Numbered from the stretch's first letter, positions 16,011 through 24,458 are shown. The stretch: DNA of 36,370 bases from Spirochaetota bacterium (GCA_018399855.1 JAGYNX010000002.1:1-36370); one strand, 5' to 3'. Numbers and translations: made by a program. The notes: generated by a model not told the origin, from the letters alone.

Positions 16011-16811
16011 TTAGAAGTATTCTTTATATTCCGGGAGTTCCTGCAGTTGCGGATTGTCCCAGATCCGGTCATAAAATGACTGTTCATTCCGCAACCGGTA
16101 ATAATTGTCGTAATGTATAGTGAGAAATCGTTCTTTTTTTTCTTCAGGGGCCAGCCTCTTGATGTGGGCAACCACGGTATCGAAAGTAAGTGGTTTCATT
16201 TGCAGCTGCTCACCTATCGTGGCAGACCCGTAAATATAGGCGATGAAGGCATATCTCTTACCATGCTTCGCTTTTTTTATGGCCCGCACATATTTATACA
16301 ACCGCATTGAGAAAAGGGTATCCCGGTAATGATCTGCCATTATCATCTGTGTCTCAGCAACCTTTTTATCCCTGTATCCCAGGTGCAGGTAATGCCTGGG
16401 CTTTACCGCGTCTGAACCGGCAATAAGTCCTGCAAAACCGTTTAGCAGTGACATGGTATCCTCAAGGTCCCTCTTGAGCACACTGCGATACAGCTGGATA
16501 AGCAGTTCCTGCGATTTGCGTATCTCCCTGTACGACTCACCGAACCTGAATTTCATATAAAGAAACTGGGCAAGTATATCATGCTGAATGGCTTTCTTGA
16601 AAATATCCCGTTCCTGTTCGGTTCCGAAATTTGAAACAGTTGAGTCAATGAAATAAAAGAAATACTTGTTGTCTTTCAATCCCTTTTCGGCTTTTCGCTG
16701 CTCACCGGCGCTTAAGCTGCTCTTAGTTCTTTGTGCCCACAGGTTCTGTGTTATACTGCCCGAAATAAACATGACACAAAGAACGAATGCAGTACATGAC
16801 CATTTCCCCAT
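16011..16811 (-). CDS. Exported protein of unknown function, first gene of the envelope cluster
   Basis: Not recognised. It is a 266-residue protein with a signal peptide (MGKWSC, hydrophobic core, probable cleavage after NLWAQ). The mature part is helical and rich in Lys, Arg and Tyr, with no catalytic or repeat signature that I can name. The ATG at 16811 has AGGGG 9 bases upstream and opens directly into the signal sequence; an upstream in-frame ATG at 16916 lacks a ribosome site and adds 35 residues unlike a signal peptide. It heads the minus-strand run 16011-12163 with the transglycosylase 18 bases downstream, so a role in the same envelope process is inferred. Confidence 0.82.
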   Translation of the reverse strand: MGKWSCTAFVLCVMFISGSITQNLWAQRTKSSLSAGEQRKAEKGLKDNKYFFYFIDSTVSNFGTEQERDIFKKAIQHDILAQFLYMKFRFGESYREIRKSQELLIQLYRSVLKRDLEDTMSLLNGFAGLIAGSDAVKPRHYLHLGYRDKKVAETQMIMADHYRDTLFSMRLYKYVRAIKKAKHGKRYAFIAYIYGSATIGEQLQMKPLTFDTVVAHIKRLAPEEKKERFLTIHYDNYYRLRNEQSFYDRIWDNPQLQELPEYKEYF

Positions 16812-16962
16812 TCCGTGTAACCCCTGTATCGGTATCCAAATCCCGTTGCGGCCCTTACCGCCATATACTGATTCGGACCGATGTACCTTCATATAGCAAA
16901 TATAGTAATTATACATCAGATACCCCCTTCGGTTTCAAGTAGAAAATGAAACCGGGCTTTGC

Positions 16963-16991
16963 TTGACACCCGTAACCGTAGTATTTATACT
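16963..16991 (+). promoter_or_regulatory. Strong sigma-70 promoter of the LEA14 lipoprotein gene
   Basis: Perfect -35 TTGACA (16963-16968), 17-base spacer and -10 TATACT (16986-16991). It ends 42 bases before the ATG at 17034. A 7-bp inverted repeat GGTTTCA/TGAAACC (16931-16953) lies just upstream and may be an operator. Confidence 0.8.
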
Positions 16992-17033
16992 TTTCATACT
17001 TAATACAAGGGTACGTTCGCCCGGGGGGACATG

Positions 17034-18023
17034 ATGAAAAAAAAGATACTTCCTGTTGTCATTATACTTATTGCGGGTATGCTGGCCCAGTGCGCAAGCT
17101 TTGATCCGGCCATGTTCAAGAAAAAACCTACCGCACGCATTACGGGGGTGGACATAGAATCCATTACGCTGAATGATATAACCTTTCTCTTTGATGTGGC
17201 AATTGATAATCCTTATCCCATCACCATACGGCTGGCCGGGGTATCATTTGACTTCCTGGTAGAAAATAACCGTGTGTTCACTTCAAAAACCAGTAAAGAG
17301 ATACGGGTGCAGCGGCAATCTTCCAGCACCACACCTCTCAGTGTCACCATAACCTACAAGGAGCTGGCCAGGGCGGTTTCAAACTATACCAAACGTGAAT
17401 ACATATACTGCACAATTAAGGGAGACATTCTGGTAAAGGTTCCAAACCTGGGCATTCCAGATGTACCATCTTCACTCAAATTTCCCTACAGCGTAAAAAA
17501 GAAGGTCCCCGCCTTGAAACCCAGACTTGCGCTGAAAAATTTCAAGCTGCACATGCCCTCCATGCAGGAAGTACTCAACTCCCTTGCGAAACAGGGTTCA
17601 GGGGTGAACCCACAGCAGGCCTACGGCATGCTTGATTCCCTCCTGTCGGGAAAGAGCAGCGGTTCACAGGGTATTGATCCTTCAAAGTTAGACATCCCGA
17701 TCAAGATGAGTTTTGACATAGTCATGAAGAATGAAACCCGTGCCAAAATGAACTTTACCAACTGCGCCTACAACTTTTTCATGGACGGTGAAAGCCTTAT
17801 CACCGGCAACACGGATAAGACCTATACCAGTGGGAGCACATCGGTGATACGGGTGATGAACACCTTCTCATCCAGGAAGATCAGTTCCAATATTCAGCAG
17901 GCCCTGAAAAAGAACCGTGCAGATTACAAGTTGAAGGGACAGGCATCAATGAAACTGCCTGCTTCGGTAAAGAAGACCCCCCTTCTTCTGAATTTCGATG
18001 AAACCGGGGGACTTAACTGGTAA
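17034..18023 (+). CDS. Lipoprotein with two LEA14/WHy-type domains
   Basis: A 329-residue protein with a lipoprotein signal (MKKK, hydrophobic, LAQC). The first LEA type-2/WHy domain is at about residues 30-125 (ITLNDITFLFDVAIDNPYP, then LAGVSFDFLVENNRVF and VTITYKELARAV). A second, more divergent copy lies at about 225-329 (IKMSFDIVMKNETRAKMNF, ITGNTDK, PLLLNFDETG). LEA14-type immunoglobulin-like folds occur in stress and envelope proteins; the bacterial role is unknown. ATGs at 17031 and 17034 are adjacent; the second gives better spacing (5 bases) from the GGGGGG ribosome site. A near-consensus promoter precedes it. The next gene, manC, is 74 bases downstream and could be cotranscribed. 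Confidence 0.88.
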   Translation: MKKKILPVVIILIAGMLAQCASFDPAMFKKKPTARITGVDIESITLNDITFLFDVAIDNPYPITIRLAGVSFDFLVENNRVFTSKTSKEIRVQRQSSSTTPLSVTITYKELARAVSNYTKREYIYCTIKGDILVKVPNLGIPDVPSSLKFPYSVKKKVPALKPRLALKNFKLHMPSMQEVLNSLAKQGSGVNPQQAYGMLDSLLSGKSSGSQGIDPSKLDIPIKMSFDIVMKNETRAKMNFTNCAYNFFMDGESLITGNTDKTYTSGSTSVIRVMNTFSSRKISSNIQQALKKNRADYKLKGQASMKLPASVKKTPLLLNFDETGGLNW

Positions 18024-18097
18024 CCCTGATAACTGGTTGACAGTACTACATCCATTGATACACAGGTTGGAAAATTATCAACACTGGAGAAACGCAC

Positions 18098-19165
18098 ATG
18101 GATTTTATACCGGTAATTCTAGCCGGCGGCGCAGGAAAACGGTTGTGGCCCCTGAGCCGCGAAGATAAACCCAAGCAATTCCATAACCTTTCCGGTGAGG
18201 GAACCCTGCTTGAAATGACAATAAAAAGAATGATTCCCCTCAGTCCCGAATACTGTCTTACCGTTACCTCAAAGGCATACGAGGAGGCCTCGGCTGAAGA
18301 GATAAAAAAAACGGGGGTGGACGGGGCCATTATCAGCGAACCCTTCCCCCGCAACACCGCCGCAGCCGTGCTGTATGCCGCTACCTATCTGCAGAAAAAA
18401 TTCGGCGATGCCATAATGGCCGTTCTTCCCGCCGACCACTATATCAAGTCACCCGAAAGATTTATCGAAATTATGGAAAAGGCCATGCACGAGGCCCGCG
18501 AAGACAAGTTGGTCACCATCGGCGTTACCCCTACCTACCCGGAGACAGGATACGGGTATATCAAGGCTTTTCAGGATCCCGGTGAAACCAAGCAGGTGGA
18601 GATGTTCGTTGAAAAGCCAAACCTTGAAACTGCCAAGAAATACCTGTTAGAGGGTAACTATTTCTGGAACAGCGGCATTTTTGTCTGGAAAGTATCGGTT
18701 ATTATAGAATGTTTCAAAAAACTCATGCCCGAACTGTATAACGCCTTCGAACCCATGCGCAATCTTGATACTGAAGAGCTTGCAGTAAGCAGCGGAAAAG
18801 CCTGGGAAGTCAAAAAAAAGGTATTCGAGACCATTGAATCGGTCTCCATCGACTACGGAATCATGGAAAAGGCAGACCGCAGGGTAGTCATTCCCGGCGA
18901 GTTCGGCTGGGCTGATCTTGGCAGCTGGCCATCCATCGATGACATTCTTCAGCCCGATGACTGCATGAACAGAACCCCGACTCCGGAGAAGGTGCTGTTT
19001 CACAACTCCCGCGATTGTTCAGTCTTTACCGAACAGCGAAGGATCGCCGTTGTAGGCCTGAATGACGTGGTGGTAGTTGAGGCCGGTAACGATATACTGG
19101 TAATGGATAAAAACTCAGCCCAGCAGGTACGCGAGGTGGTTGATATAATACGAGAGAAAAACTGA
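18098..19165 (+). CDS. manC: Mannose-1-phosphate guanylyltransferase
   Basis: Makes GDP-mannose from mannose-1-phosphate and GTP, for cell-surface glycans. The 355-residue protein has the nucleotidyltransferase signature VILAGGAGKRLWPLSRE followed by PKQF. It also has EPFPRNTAAAV, LPADHYI (metal-binding Asp), GYGYIKAF, VEKPNLETA, FWNSGIFVW, and SIDYGIMEKA with FGWADLGSWPS. All are typical of the GMP family. It lacks the C-terminal cupin phosphomannose-isomerase domain found in bifunctional AlgA-type enzymes (about 470 residues), so it is monofunctional. TGGAG precedes the ATG by 8 bases. It is tail-to-tail with the Cys-rich gene, with only 5 bases between. No manB or gmd is nearby. Confidence 0.95.
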   Translation: MDFIPVILAGGAGKRLWPLSREDKPKQFHNLSGEGTLLEMTIKRMIPLSPEYCLTVTSKAYEEASAEEIKKTGVDGAIISEPFPRNTAAAVLYAATYLQKKFGDAIMAVLPADHYIKSPERFIEIMEKAMHEAREDKLVTIGVTPTYPETGYGYIKAFQDPGETKQVEMFVEKPNLETAKKYLLEGNYFWNSGIFVWKVSVIIECFKKLMPELYNAFEPMRNLDTEELAVSSGKAWEVKKKVFETIESVSIDYGIMEKADRRVVIPGEFGWADLGSWPSIDDILQPDDCMNRTPTPEKVLFHNSRDCSVFTEQRRIAVVGLNDVVVVEAGNDILVMDKNSAQQVREVVDIIREKN

Positions 19166-19170
19166 TTATC

Positions 19171-19851
19171 CTACACCCCTGAAATGAAGGACTTGATAAC
19201 ATTTCGTTCTTCATCCATGTGTTCTTTTGGTGACGCCAGGGAAAAATCAACGGCCGCGGCAGTATACTCGGAAAGACCATAATGGAATACCGGTATACTC
19301 CGGCTGTTGAGATATGCTGCATGTATCTCAAGTGCCCCCGCTACGGGGTTCCTTTTACCGCCCCTCACCTGTCCATGTAGTGACCTGCATTCCTCTACGA
19401 TCCAGGTAAAAGACAACGGGTCAATTATCCCCACGCTGTATACATACCAGTCATCAGCACAGTCTATCAGCATCTGACGCATGTGCGTGTCAAGAATGGA
19501 ATGGGCAGGACAGAGAAATTCACCGCAGATCTTGCTTCCAAAAAGTGACAGGTGCCTGCCCTCATCACCGTGGTGCACCAGGGGATGGGCAAGACATCCA
19601 GGCTTTCCGGATGAGAGATACCCCTGGAAAGGACAGATATGGGACGTGAAGTCCCGCACCACAGTCTCATTCCCGGTACATGGCACTGCTACCCCATCAC
19701 CGGTGTCAGGGCATGATCCATGAACATAGTTCCCGGTAAAGTATTTCAATACACGGTCACAGTTCTCACGTGATATATCCTGCAGGTTAAAGATGCCGCA
19801 ACAGGCGCTGCATCCCAGGTTTTTTCCAGGTTGACACAGTGAAGATGACAT
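19171..19851 (-). CDS. Cysteine-rich protein of unknown function, probable metal or Fe-S binder
   Basis: Not assignable to a named family. The 226-residue protein has 13 Cys, arranged as C6, C14, C17, C18 (GCSACCGIFNL), then CPFQGYL, PGCLAHPL and KICGEFLCPAH. The clustered Cys and His suggest a metal or Fe-S site (inference). I chose the ATG at 19851 because it opens directly into the Cys-rich part. The in-frame ATG at 19959 adds 36 residues of random-looking sequence and would overlap the divergent DnaJ-like gene. No canonical ribosome site is close: AGGAG lies 13 bases upstream inside a small hairpin (separate entry). The C-terminal third has no Cys and no motif that I recognise. Confidence 0.75.
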   Translation of the reverse strand: MSSSLCQPGKNLGCSACCGIFNLQDISRENCDRVLKYFTGNYVHGSCPDTGDGVAVPCTGNETVVRDFTSHICPFQGYLSSGKPGCLAHPLVHHGDEGRHLSLFGSKICGEFLCPAHSILDTHMRQMLIDCADDWYVYSVGIIDPLSFTWIVEECRSLHGQVRGGKRNPVAGALEIHAAYLNSRSIPVFHYGLSEYTAAAVDFSLASPKEHMDEERNVIKSFISGV

Positions 19852-19857
19852 AAAAAA

Positions 19858-19871
19858 ACAGGTACTCCTGT
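19858..19871 (-). promoter_or_regulatory. Leader hairpin containing the only Shine-Dalgarno-like sequence of the Cys-rich gene
   Basis: In the mRNA ACAGG-AGUA-CCUGU is followed by a U-run reaching the AUG. The AGGAG is partly paired, and spacing to the AUG is long (13 bases). It could be a translational control element, a weak attenuator, or chance. Confidence 0.3.
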
Positions 19872-19944
19872 ATTTTTGATTGTTAAACGGGAAAATACAC
19901 AATATATTTTCCCTATACCATGATGCACGGGGAAAAATATCCCA

Positions 19945-20634
19945 ATGACCTGTATACATTATAATACCAGCGGCAATTTCATCAATTATTATTCATTGCT
20001 GAACATATCCCCTGAAGCCTCCCGGGATGCTATTCGCGCGTCTTTCTGCAGCATGGTGAAGCTTCTTCACCCGGATATTACCGGCACAGACTCCATGGTG
20101 ATAAGGGAGGAACTGGGAATCCTGGTGCAGGCATACCGCACACTGATAGACGAACACAGCAGGCTGCAATATGATTCTCAGCTCAGGCAGCATGATATCA
20201 AAGCTGCGGTAGTGGGGCATATTGTTCCCCGAAAAAGGGTTAAATATTCATTCTCGCTTAAAGACCTTCTGCGTTCACGGCTTCTGAGCAAGAAGATACG
20301 GCGGCGTGACCGTATATACAATTTCGGGCAGGATATCGAAATTTTTATAACCCCCCGTGAAGCGGAAGAAGGGGCCCTGGCATTCGTGGAACTGCCATCA
20401 AGGGTAAGCTGCCCACTGTGTTACGGCAGCGACCGCGACTGTCATCTCTGTCATGGTATCGGACGCATCGCAAGCACTACCAATCTACAGGTGGATATCC
20501 CGCCGGGACTGAACGACCAGACCTATGTAGACGTAGACCTTCTCAGTATGCGGCCCGACCGGTTTACCAGTTTTACCATGAAAACGGTACGTATCAAGTT
20601 TACCATTATTTCCCGGGATCAAAGCGAATCCTGA
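19945..20634 (+). CDS. Reduced DnaJ-like protein with a single zinc centre
   Basis: A 229-residue protein. The N-terminal J domain (about 13-80) includes the Hsp70-activating HPD in LLHPDITG and the closing RLQYDSQL. A basic linker (KKIRRRDRIY) leads into a DnaJ C-terminal-like segment interrupted by CPLCYGS...CHLCHGIG (about 156-172), then VDIPPGLNDQ. Full DnaJ has four CxxCxGxG units forming two zinc sites and about 370 residues. Here only two units (one site) remain and the second C-terminal domain is missing. It probably delivers clients to DnaK, with altered substrate binding (inference). GGGGA lies 11 bases before the ATG. Its last 29 bases overlap the end of convergent hisD. Confidence 0.85.
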   Translation: MTCIHYNTSGNFINYYSLLNISPEASRDAIRASFCSMVKLLHPDITGTDSMVIREELGILVQAYRTLIDEHSRLQYDSQLRQHDIKAAVVGHIVPRKRVKYSFSLKDLLRSRLLSKKIRRRDRIYNFGQDIEIFITPREAEEGALAFVELPSRVSCPLCYGSDRDCHLCHGIGRIASTTNLQVDIPPGLNDQTYVDVDLLSMRPDRFTSFTMKTVRIKFTIISRDQSES

Positions 20635-21913
20635 CAGAACCCCCGTGTTTATCGTCAAACCCTTCCACTTCTGCCATGGTTGTAATATACTCTTTCGACT
20701 TTTTTAACGCCCCTTCAGTGAGAAACTGAAAAGAGGTGCGGCGCAAAAAGGTTTCAACCCCAAGACCGGATGAATAGCGGGCCGCACCACCGGTAGGAAG
20801 TACGTGATTTGTCCCGGAATAATAATCACCCACAGCCACCGGCGCATGTCCCCCCAGGAAAAGGGAACCCACGTTTTTAATGGATGTAAGATGTTCCAGC
20901 GGATTGTGTACTATCAGTTCCATGTGTTCGGGACCGTACCTGTTTGAAAACTCGATGCATTCCTCCAGTGAATCTGCCAGCAGAATAAGGCCGCTGTTTT
21001 CAATGGATGTTTTCTTGATCTGGTGGCGTCCTGATCCGCTTTCAATATCGCGGGTTATCCCCTGCTGCACCTTCTCTGCCAGCTCTGGGGAGGTAGTGAT
21101 CAATACCGCGATTGCCCGTTCTTCGTGTTCAGCCTGTGAAAGCAGATCGGTGGTCACCCATTCGGGGTTGGCGGATTCATCGGCGATAACCAGCACTTCG
21201 CTTGGCCCCGCCATGGAATCTATCTGAATGACCCCCAGGCTGAAGAGATATGTCTTCGCGGCGGTCACATAGATGTTCCCCGGGCCAACTATGATATCTG
21301 CTGCCGGCACCGTTTCCGTTCCAAATCCCGCCGCGGCGATGCCCTGGGCTCCCCCAGACTTGAGTATATTCTTTACACCCAGCACATGACATACCGCACC
21401 GATGATGTGTGGAACTCCACCATTCTCATCAGGGGGGGTAATCACGGTTATCTCGCTGGCCCCGGCTATCTGTGCCGGCACCACCCCCATTACCACCGAT
21501 GAAGGATAGGAGGCCTTGCCGCCGGGTACGTATATACCAACCTTCTCGATAGGCTGGTACATCATCCCCAGCGTGGTTCCGTCATCCCTGGTATATATAA
21601 TTGAATCCCGCTTCTGATGTGTATGAAAATCCCCCACATTGTCACGGGCCATTTTAAAGGCATCCAGCACTTTCTCAGATGTATTGCGGTATGCATTTTC
21701 AATTTCCTCCTCGGTTGCCATCACCGAGTCAAGCTGTACCCCGTCAAACTTCATGGTATATTCTTTTACCGCCCGGTCACCCTTATCCTGCACCGCTGTT
21801 ACTATGGGGACAACGTCGCGTAACATTATACTGCTGAAATCTTCACCGAAACGATTGAAAAGACCATCAAGTTCTGCCTGGCTAAGCTCTTTCAGCCGTT
21901 TAATTGGGATCAT
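20606..21913 (-). CDS. hisD: Histidinol dehydrogenase
   Basis: Oxidises L-histidinol to L-histidine with two NAD+, the last two steps of histidine synthesis. The 435-residue length is normal. Conserved blocks are VGIYVPGGKASYPSSVVMG, GGAQGIAAAGFGTETVP, VGPGNIYVTAAK, and DSMAGPSEVLVIAD. The zinc-site residues are visible in LLSQAEHEERA (Gln and His), VGDYYSGTNHVLPT (Asp) and DDKHGGSV (His). AAGGAG lies 6 bases before the ATG. It stands alone, without hisG, hisC or other his genes, so the histidine pathway is presumably scattered in this genome. Its 3' end overlaps the DnaJ-like gene by 29 bases in convergent orientation, which may cause transcriptional interference. Confidence 0.97.
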   Translation of the reverse strand: MIPIKRLKELSQAELDGLFNRFGEDFSSIMLRDVVPIVTAVQDKGDRAVKEYTMKFDGVQLDSVMATEEEIENAYRNTSEKVLDAFKMARDNVGDFHTHQKRDSIIYTRDDGTTLGMMYQPIEKVGIYVPGGKASYPSSVVMGVVPAQIAGASEITVITPPDENGGVPHIIGAVCHVLGVKNILKSGGAQGIAAAGFGTETVPAADIIVGPGNIYVTAAKTYLFSLGVIQIDSMAGPSEVLVIADESANPEWVTTDLLSQAEHEERAIAVLITTSPELAEKVQQGITRDIESGSGRHQIKKTSIENSGLILLADSLEECIEFSNRYGPEHMELIVHNPLEHLTSIKNVGSLFLGGHAPVAVGDYYSGTNHVLPTGGAARYSSGLGVETFLRRTSFQFLTEGALKKSKEYITTMAEVEGFDDKHGGSVRIRFDPGK

Positions 21914-22053
21914 ACACTGCTCCTTGCAAAGTATTGTATACCTGATAAAGTATCACATTCACAACAACACACCAATATATCAAGCAACATTTATTCTTGA
22001 CTTTTCGCCATCATGCAACCACCATTAATTGTAAAACCAGATGTGGAGTTTTT

Positions 22054-22335
22054 ATGCGTATATTCATTTTAATTATGTCTATCATACTTGTTACTTTTAT
22101 TGCTCAATTGGATTGCAAGGCAAAAAATATTACACCGCAACTTTTTTTACAAATCGAAACCAGGATTCTTGAATCAGACATGAAAGAAGAGACAAGAAAT
22201 CGTATCATACGAAAGCACGGGGTCTCCGTTGACCAGTATAACAGGTACCAGAAAAAAATTGAGAATGATCCGCAATTAAAGGCAAAGCTTGGGAAACTCA
22301 GAATGAAGATGTACAGCGACCTGTATACAGAATAA
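22054..22335 (+). CDS. Small exported protein, DUF4168-like
   Basis: A 93-residue protein with a signal sequence (MRIFILIMSIILVTFIAQ, cleavage probably after DCKA). The short helical mature part includes HGVSVDQYNRYQKKIENDPQLKAK split over two helices; that 'GxSxxxYNxxxxxxxxDPxLxxK' pattern recalls DUF4168, a family of small exported bacterial proteins of unknown role. The match is from memory and tentative. GGAG lies 5 bases before the ATG at 22054; a longer frame from 21997 has no ribosome site. The next gene starts 20 bases downstream on the same strand, so the two probably form an operon. Confidence 0.72.
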   Translation: MRIFILIMSIILVTFIAQLDCKAKNITPQLFLQIETRILESDMKEETRNRIIRKHGVSVDQYNRYQKKIENDPQLKAKLGKLRMKMYSDLYTE

Positions 22336-22355
22336 CACAATTTCGAGGTCATGCG

Positions 22356-23483
22356 ATGAACGTAAAATGTCCACAATGTTCCCACCAATACAATCTTCCA
22401 GACCAGGATGTGCAGGGGAAGAAAACCTACTTCTATTGTGATAACTGCGGACACAGGGTAATCATCGACAGGCGAACCCGGGCCATCTCATTAAAGGGCA
22501 CGGTGGGTGAACTCTGGGAGGCCATTCCTTTCAGCTGCAGTGCAAGGCTGCTTTTAATATCTGTACTGTTTCTCATAGTATCTTTATTACTAGGCACCAT
22601 ATCCCTGTTCATTTTCCGTGAGAACATGAACTACCTGGTTGCCCATCCCATGGTTGCGGGTGGACTTATCGCAGTTGTACTTGCCATTCTGTATCTTCTG
22701 TTTCTTATCGCCTCATTCTATATGGCGGCATTTACCAGCAACAGGATCCGTTTCCATGAAGACCGTTCTCTTTCTTCCATTACACCACATTTCAGGGATA
22801 GCTTTCCTGTATTGCTATTGCTTGCCTTCTTTCCTATTATACTGTATGTACTGCTTCTCCCTGTTTCCTTTTTAAAGACATACGGACTCATCTATGCCGG
22901 TATACTTTTCCCCATACTGCTGCCTTTTCTTGTTATATTTATCGTGTTTTCCGCGTCTCCCCAGCTTACCTGCGCATTCCTTGCCTATGAAACCCGTACA
23001 TTACGTGATACCATCAATAATTATTTTTCATTCATTATCAGGGAGAATTTCACTATATTCCTGTATATATGTTTCTCACGCATCATCAGCATGCTCACAG
23101 TACTGGTTGTTCTTCTCATTACCATTGGGGTTACATCTTTTTTTCTCGGTTCAGTGGCAGCGCTTGCTGATACCTCAATTTATTCGGTAATTCCCCAGTT
23201 TTTTGTCTCTATCCTGGCACAGGTTACAGACCCGCAGGCCGCGGCAACGGGTTTTCCCCCACAGGTAAAACTTGGTCTCAGTATACTCCTTGCCATGGGA
23301 GTGATTGTGTCCATTGTGATCATTGCCATATACCTGATCACCTACCAGGTGTTATGCACCCTGTCATTCCATATAATGGAGACAAACCCAAAGAAGTCGT
23401 TGAATGCCAATGCCATGATTATCGTCGGTATGCTGGCAGTGTTTCTAATTGCGGGATCACTTTTGCTGATGATTCTTGTATAA
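22356..23483 (+). CDS. Zinc-ribbon membrane protein of unknown function
   Basis: A 375-residue protein. The first 40 residues hold an MJ0042-type zinc ribbon (CPQCSHQYNLP...CDNCGHRV), a motif often found at the N-terminus of otherwise unrelated bacterial proteins. The rest has six or seven long hydrophobic segments (about 66-90, 98-127, 148-170, 174-200, 222-262, 305-335, 350-375), so it is an inner-membrane protein with a cytoplasmic zinc ribbon. The membrane part resembles generic DUF-type integral proteins; I cannot name a substrate. GAGG lies 7 bases before the ATG. It probably shares a transcript with the upstream small exported protein and ends 8 bases from the convergent amidohydrolase. 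Confidence 0.85.
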   Translation: MNVKCPQCSHQYNLPDQDVQGKKTYFYCDNCGHRVIIDRRTRAISLKGTVGELWEAIPFSCSARLLLISVLFLIVSLLLGTISLFIFRENMNYLVAHPMVAGGLIAVVLAILYLLFLIASFYMAAFTSNRIRFHEDRSLSSITPHFRDSFPVLLLLAFFPIILYVLLLPVSFLKTYGLIYAGILFPILLPFLVIFIVFSASPQLTCAFLAYETRTLRDTINNYFSFIIRENFTIFLYICFSRIISMLTVLVVLLITIGVTSFFLGSVAALADTSIYSVIPQFFVSILAQVTDPQAAATGFPPQVKLGLSILLAMGVIVSIVIIAIYLITYQVLCTLSFHIMETNPKKSLNANAMIIVGMLAVFLIAGSLLLMILV

Positions 23484-23491
23484 CCAGCCAC

Positions 23492-24334
23492 TCACCACCT
23501 GGCTTCAAGCAGCCGCAGTGCGTTGTTATATAATAGCATTGAACGGTCTGACTGGTCTTCTACCATTCTCCCAATGGATTCCAGGTACCTGCGGCTCTTT
23601 AGCAGGGGAAAGTCAGTGCCAAAAAGAATCTTCTCCGGTCCGCAGGCATCAACGGCCATGCGGTATATCTTCTCGTTATACAGGTAGGGGCTTGCCGCGG
23701 TATCGTAATAGACGTGGGAAAGGGCTGCCTGCACCTCGGGCATCAACTCGTAGAACAGTAGTCCCCCTCCCCAGTGTGAGAGTATAATCGGTACATCGGT
23801 ATATTCTTTTACTATATCATAGAGTATATCTATATCAGGACTGTATTTTCCCTTGTATACATGCCCAACGGGTTCGTTCACATGCACGCACACCGGCAGC
23901 CCGTACCGGGCGGCTTCTTCAAGTACTGTTCTCAATATAAGTGGATTATCACCTTTCATCCCTTCCCGGTAAAACGATATCTCCCCCACCCCGTGAAGTC
24001 CCATTTCATGAATTGCGGCCACCTGTCGGGGTATGCTGCCGCTTTCCAGGGCAATAGAGCCGAAGGCCCATACTTTCTTTTCACTTTTTTCATAGGCCGC
24101 GGCAAGATAACGGTTATGCATTTCAGCATAAAGGGGAACCTGCCATGTAAAGCCCATGGCCACTGCACCCTGCAGGTCATCCTCTTCTATTACCTGCAGC
24201 AGGTCTTCAAGGGTTGCCATCGTTGCCCGCTCCTGGTCGTATATACAGAACAGCTGTTGATCATCCAAAAACCGTGACCTGTTTTTCACCAGGTCGGGGG
24301 GGAAGATATGGGTATGAAAATCAATAACCTTCAT
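23492..24334 (-). CDS. Amidohydrolase-2 family metal-dependent hydrolase
   Basis: A 280-residue TIM-barrel hydrolase of the amidohydrolase superfamily. It begins MKVIDFHTHIFP, the first metal-binding HxH, continues with VCVHVNEP (His) and ILSHWGGG (His), and ends with ILFGTDFPL (catalytic/metal Asp). This fits the Amidohydro_2 (ACMSD/decarboxylase-like) subgroup; the substrate is unknown. The start at 24334 follows family practice, with HxH close to the N-terminus. The in-frame ATG at 24406 adds 24 residues; neither has a strong ribosome site. It is monocistronic and diverges from the Maf-like gene across 124 bases. Confidence 0.9.
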   Translation of the reverse strand: MKVIDFHTHIFPPDLVKNRSRFLDDQQLFCIYDQERATMATLEDLLQVIEEDDLQGAVAMGFTWQVPLYAEMHNRYLAAAYEKSEKKVWAFGSIALESGSIPRQVAAIHEMGLHGVGEISFYREGMKGDNPLILRTVLEEAARYGLPVCVHVNEPVGHVYKGKYSPDIDILYDIVKEYTDVPIILSHWGGGLLFYELMPEVQAALSHVYYDTAASPYLYNEKIYRMAVDACGPEKILFGTDFPLLKSRRYLESIGRMVEDQSDRSMLLYNNALRLLEARW

Positions 24335-24458
24335 AATACCGTTACTTTTTTTCAGAAGTTTGCCTCGATAAATGTCGATGACAGTAGCGTATGGTGCAAT
24401 ATCCATTATGCATTAAATACAGGATAGCGCAATATTTTATTACAATTATTTCTTATTC

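Noticed and set aside
18075..18083. TTATCAACA (DnaA-box-like) upstream of manC
   Set aside because: A single isolated copy far from the origin genes; chance is sufficient.
19171..19959. Longer version of the Cys-rich gene starting at 19959
   Set aside because: The extra 36 residues look random, overlap the divergent DnaJ-like start and have no ribosome site.
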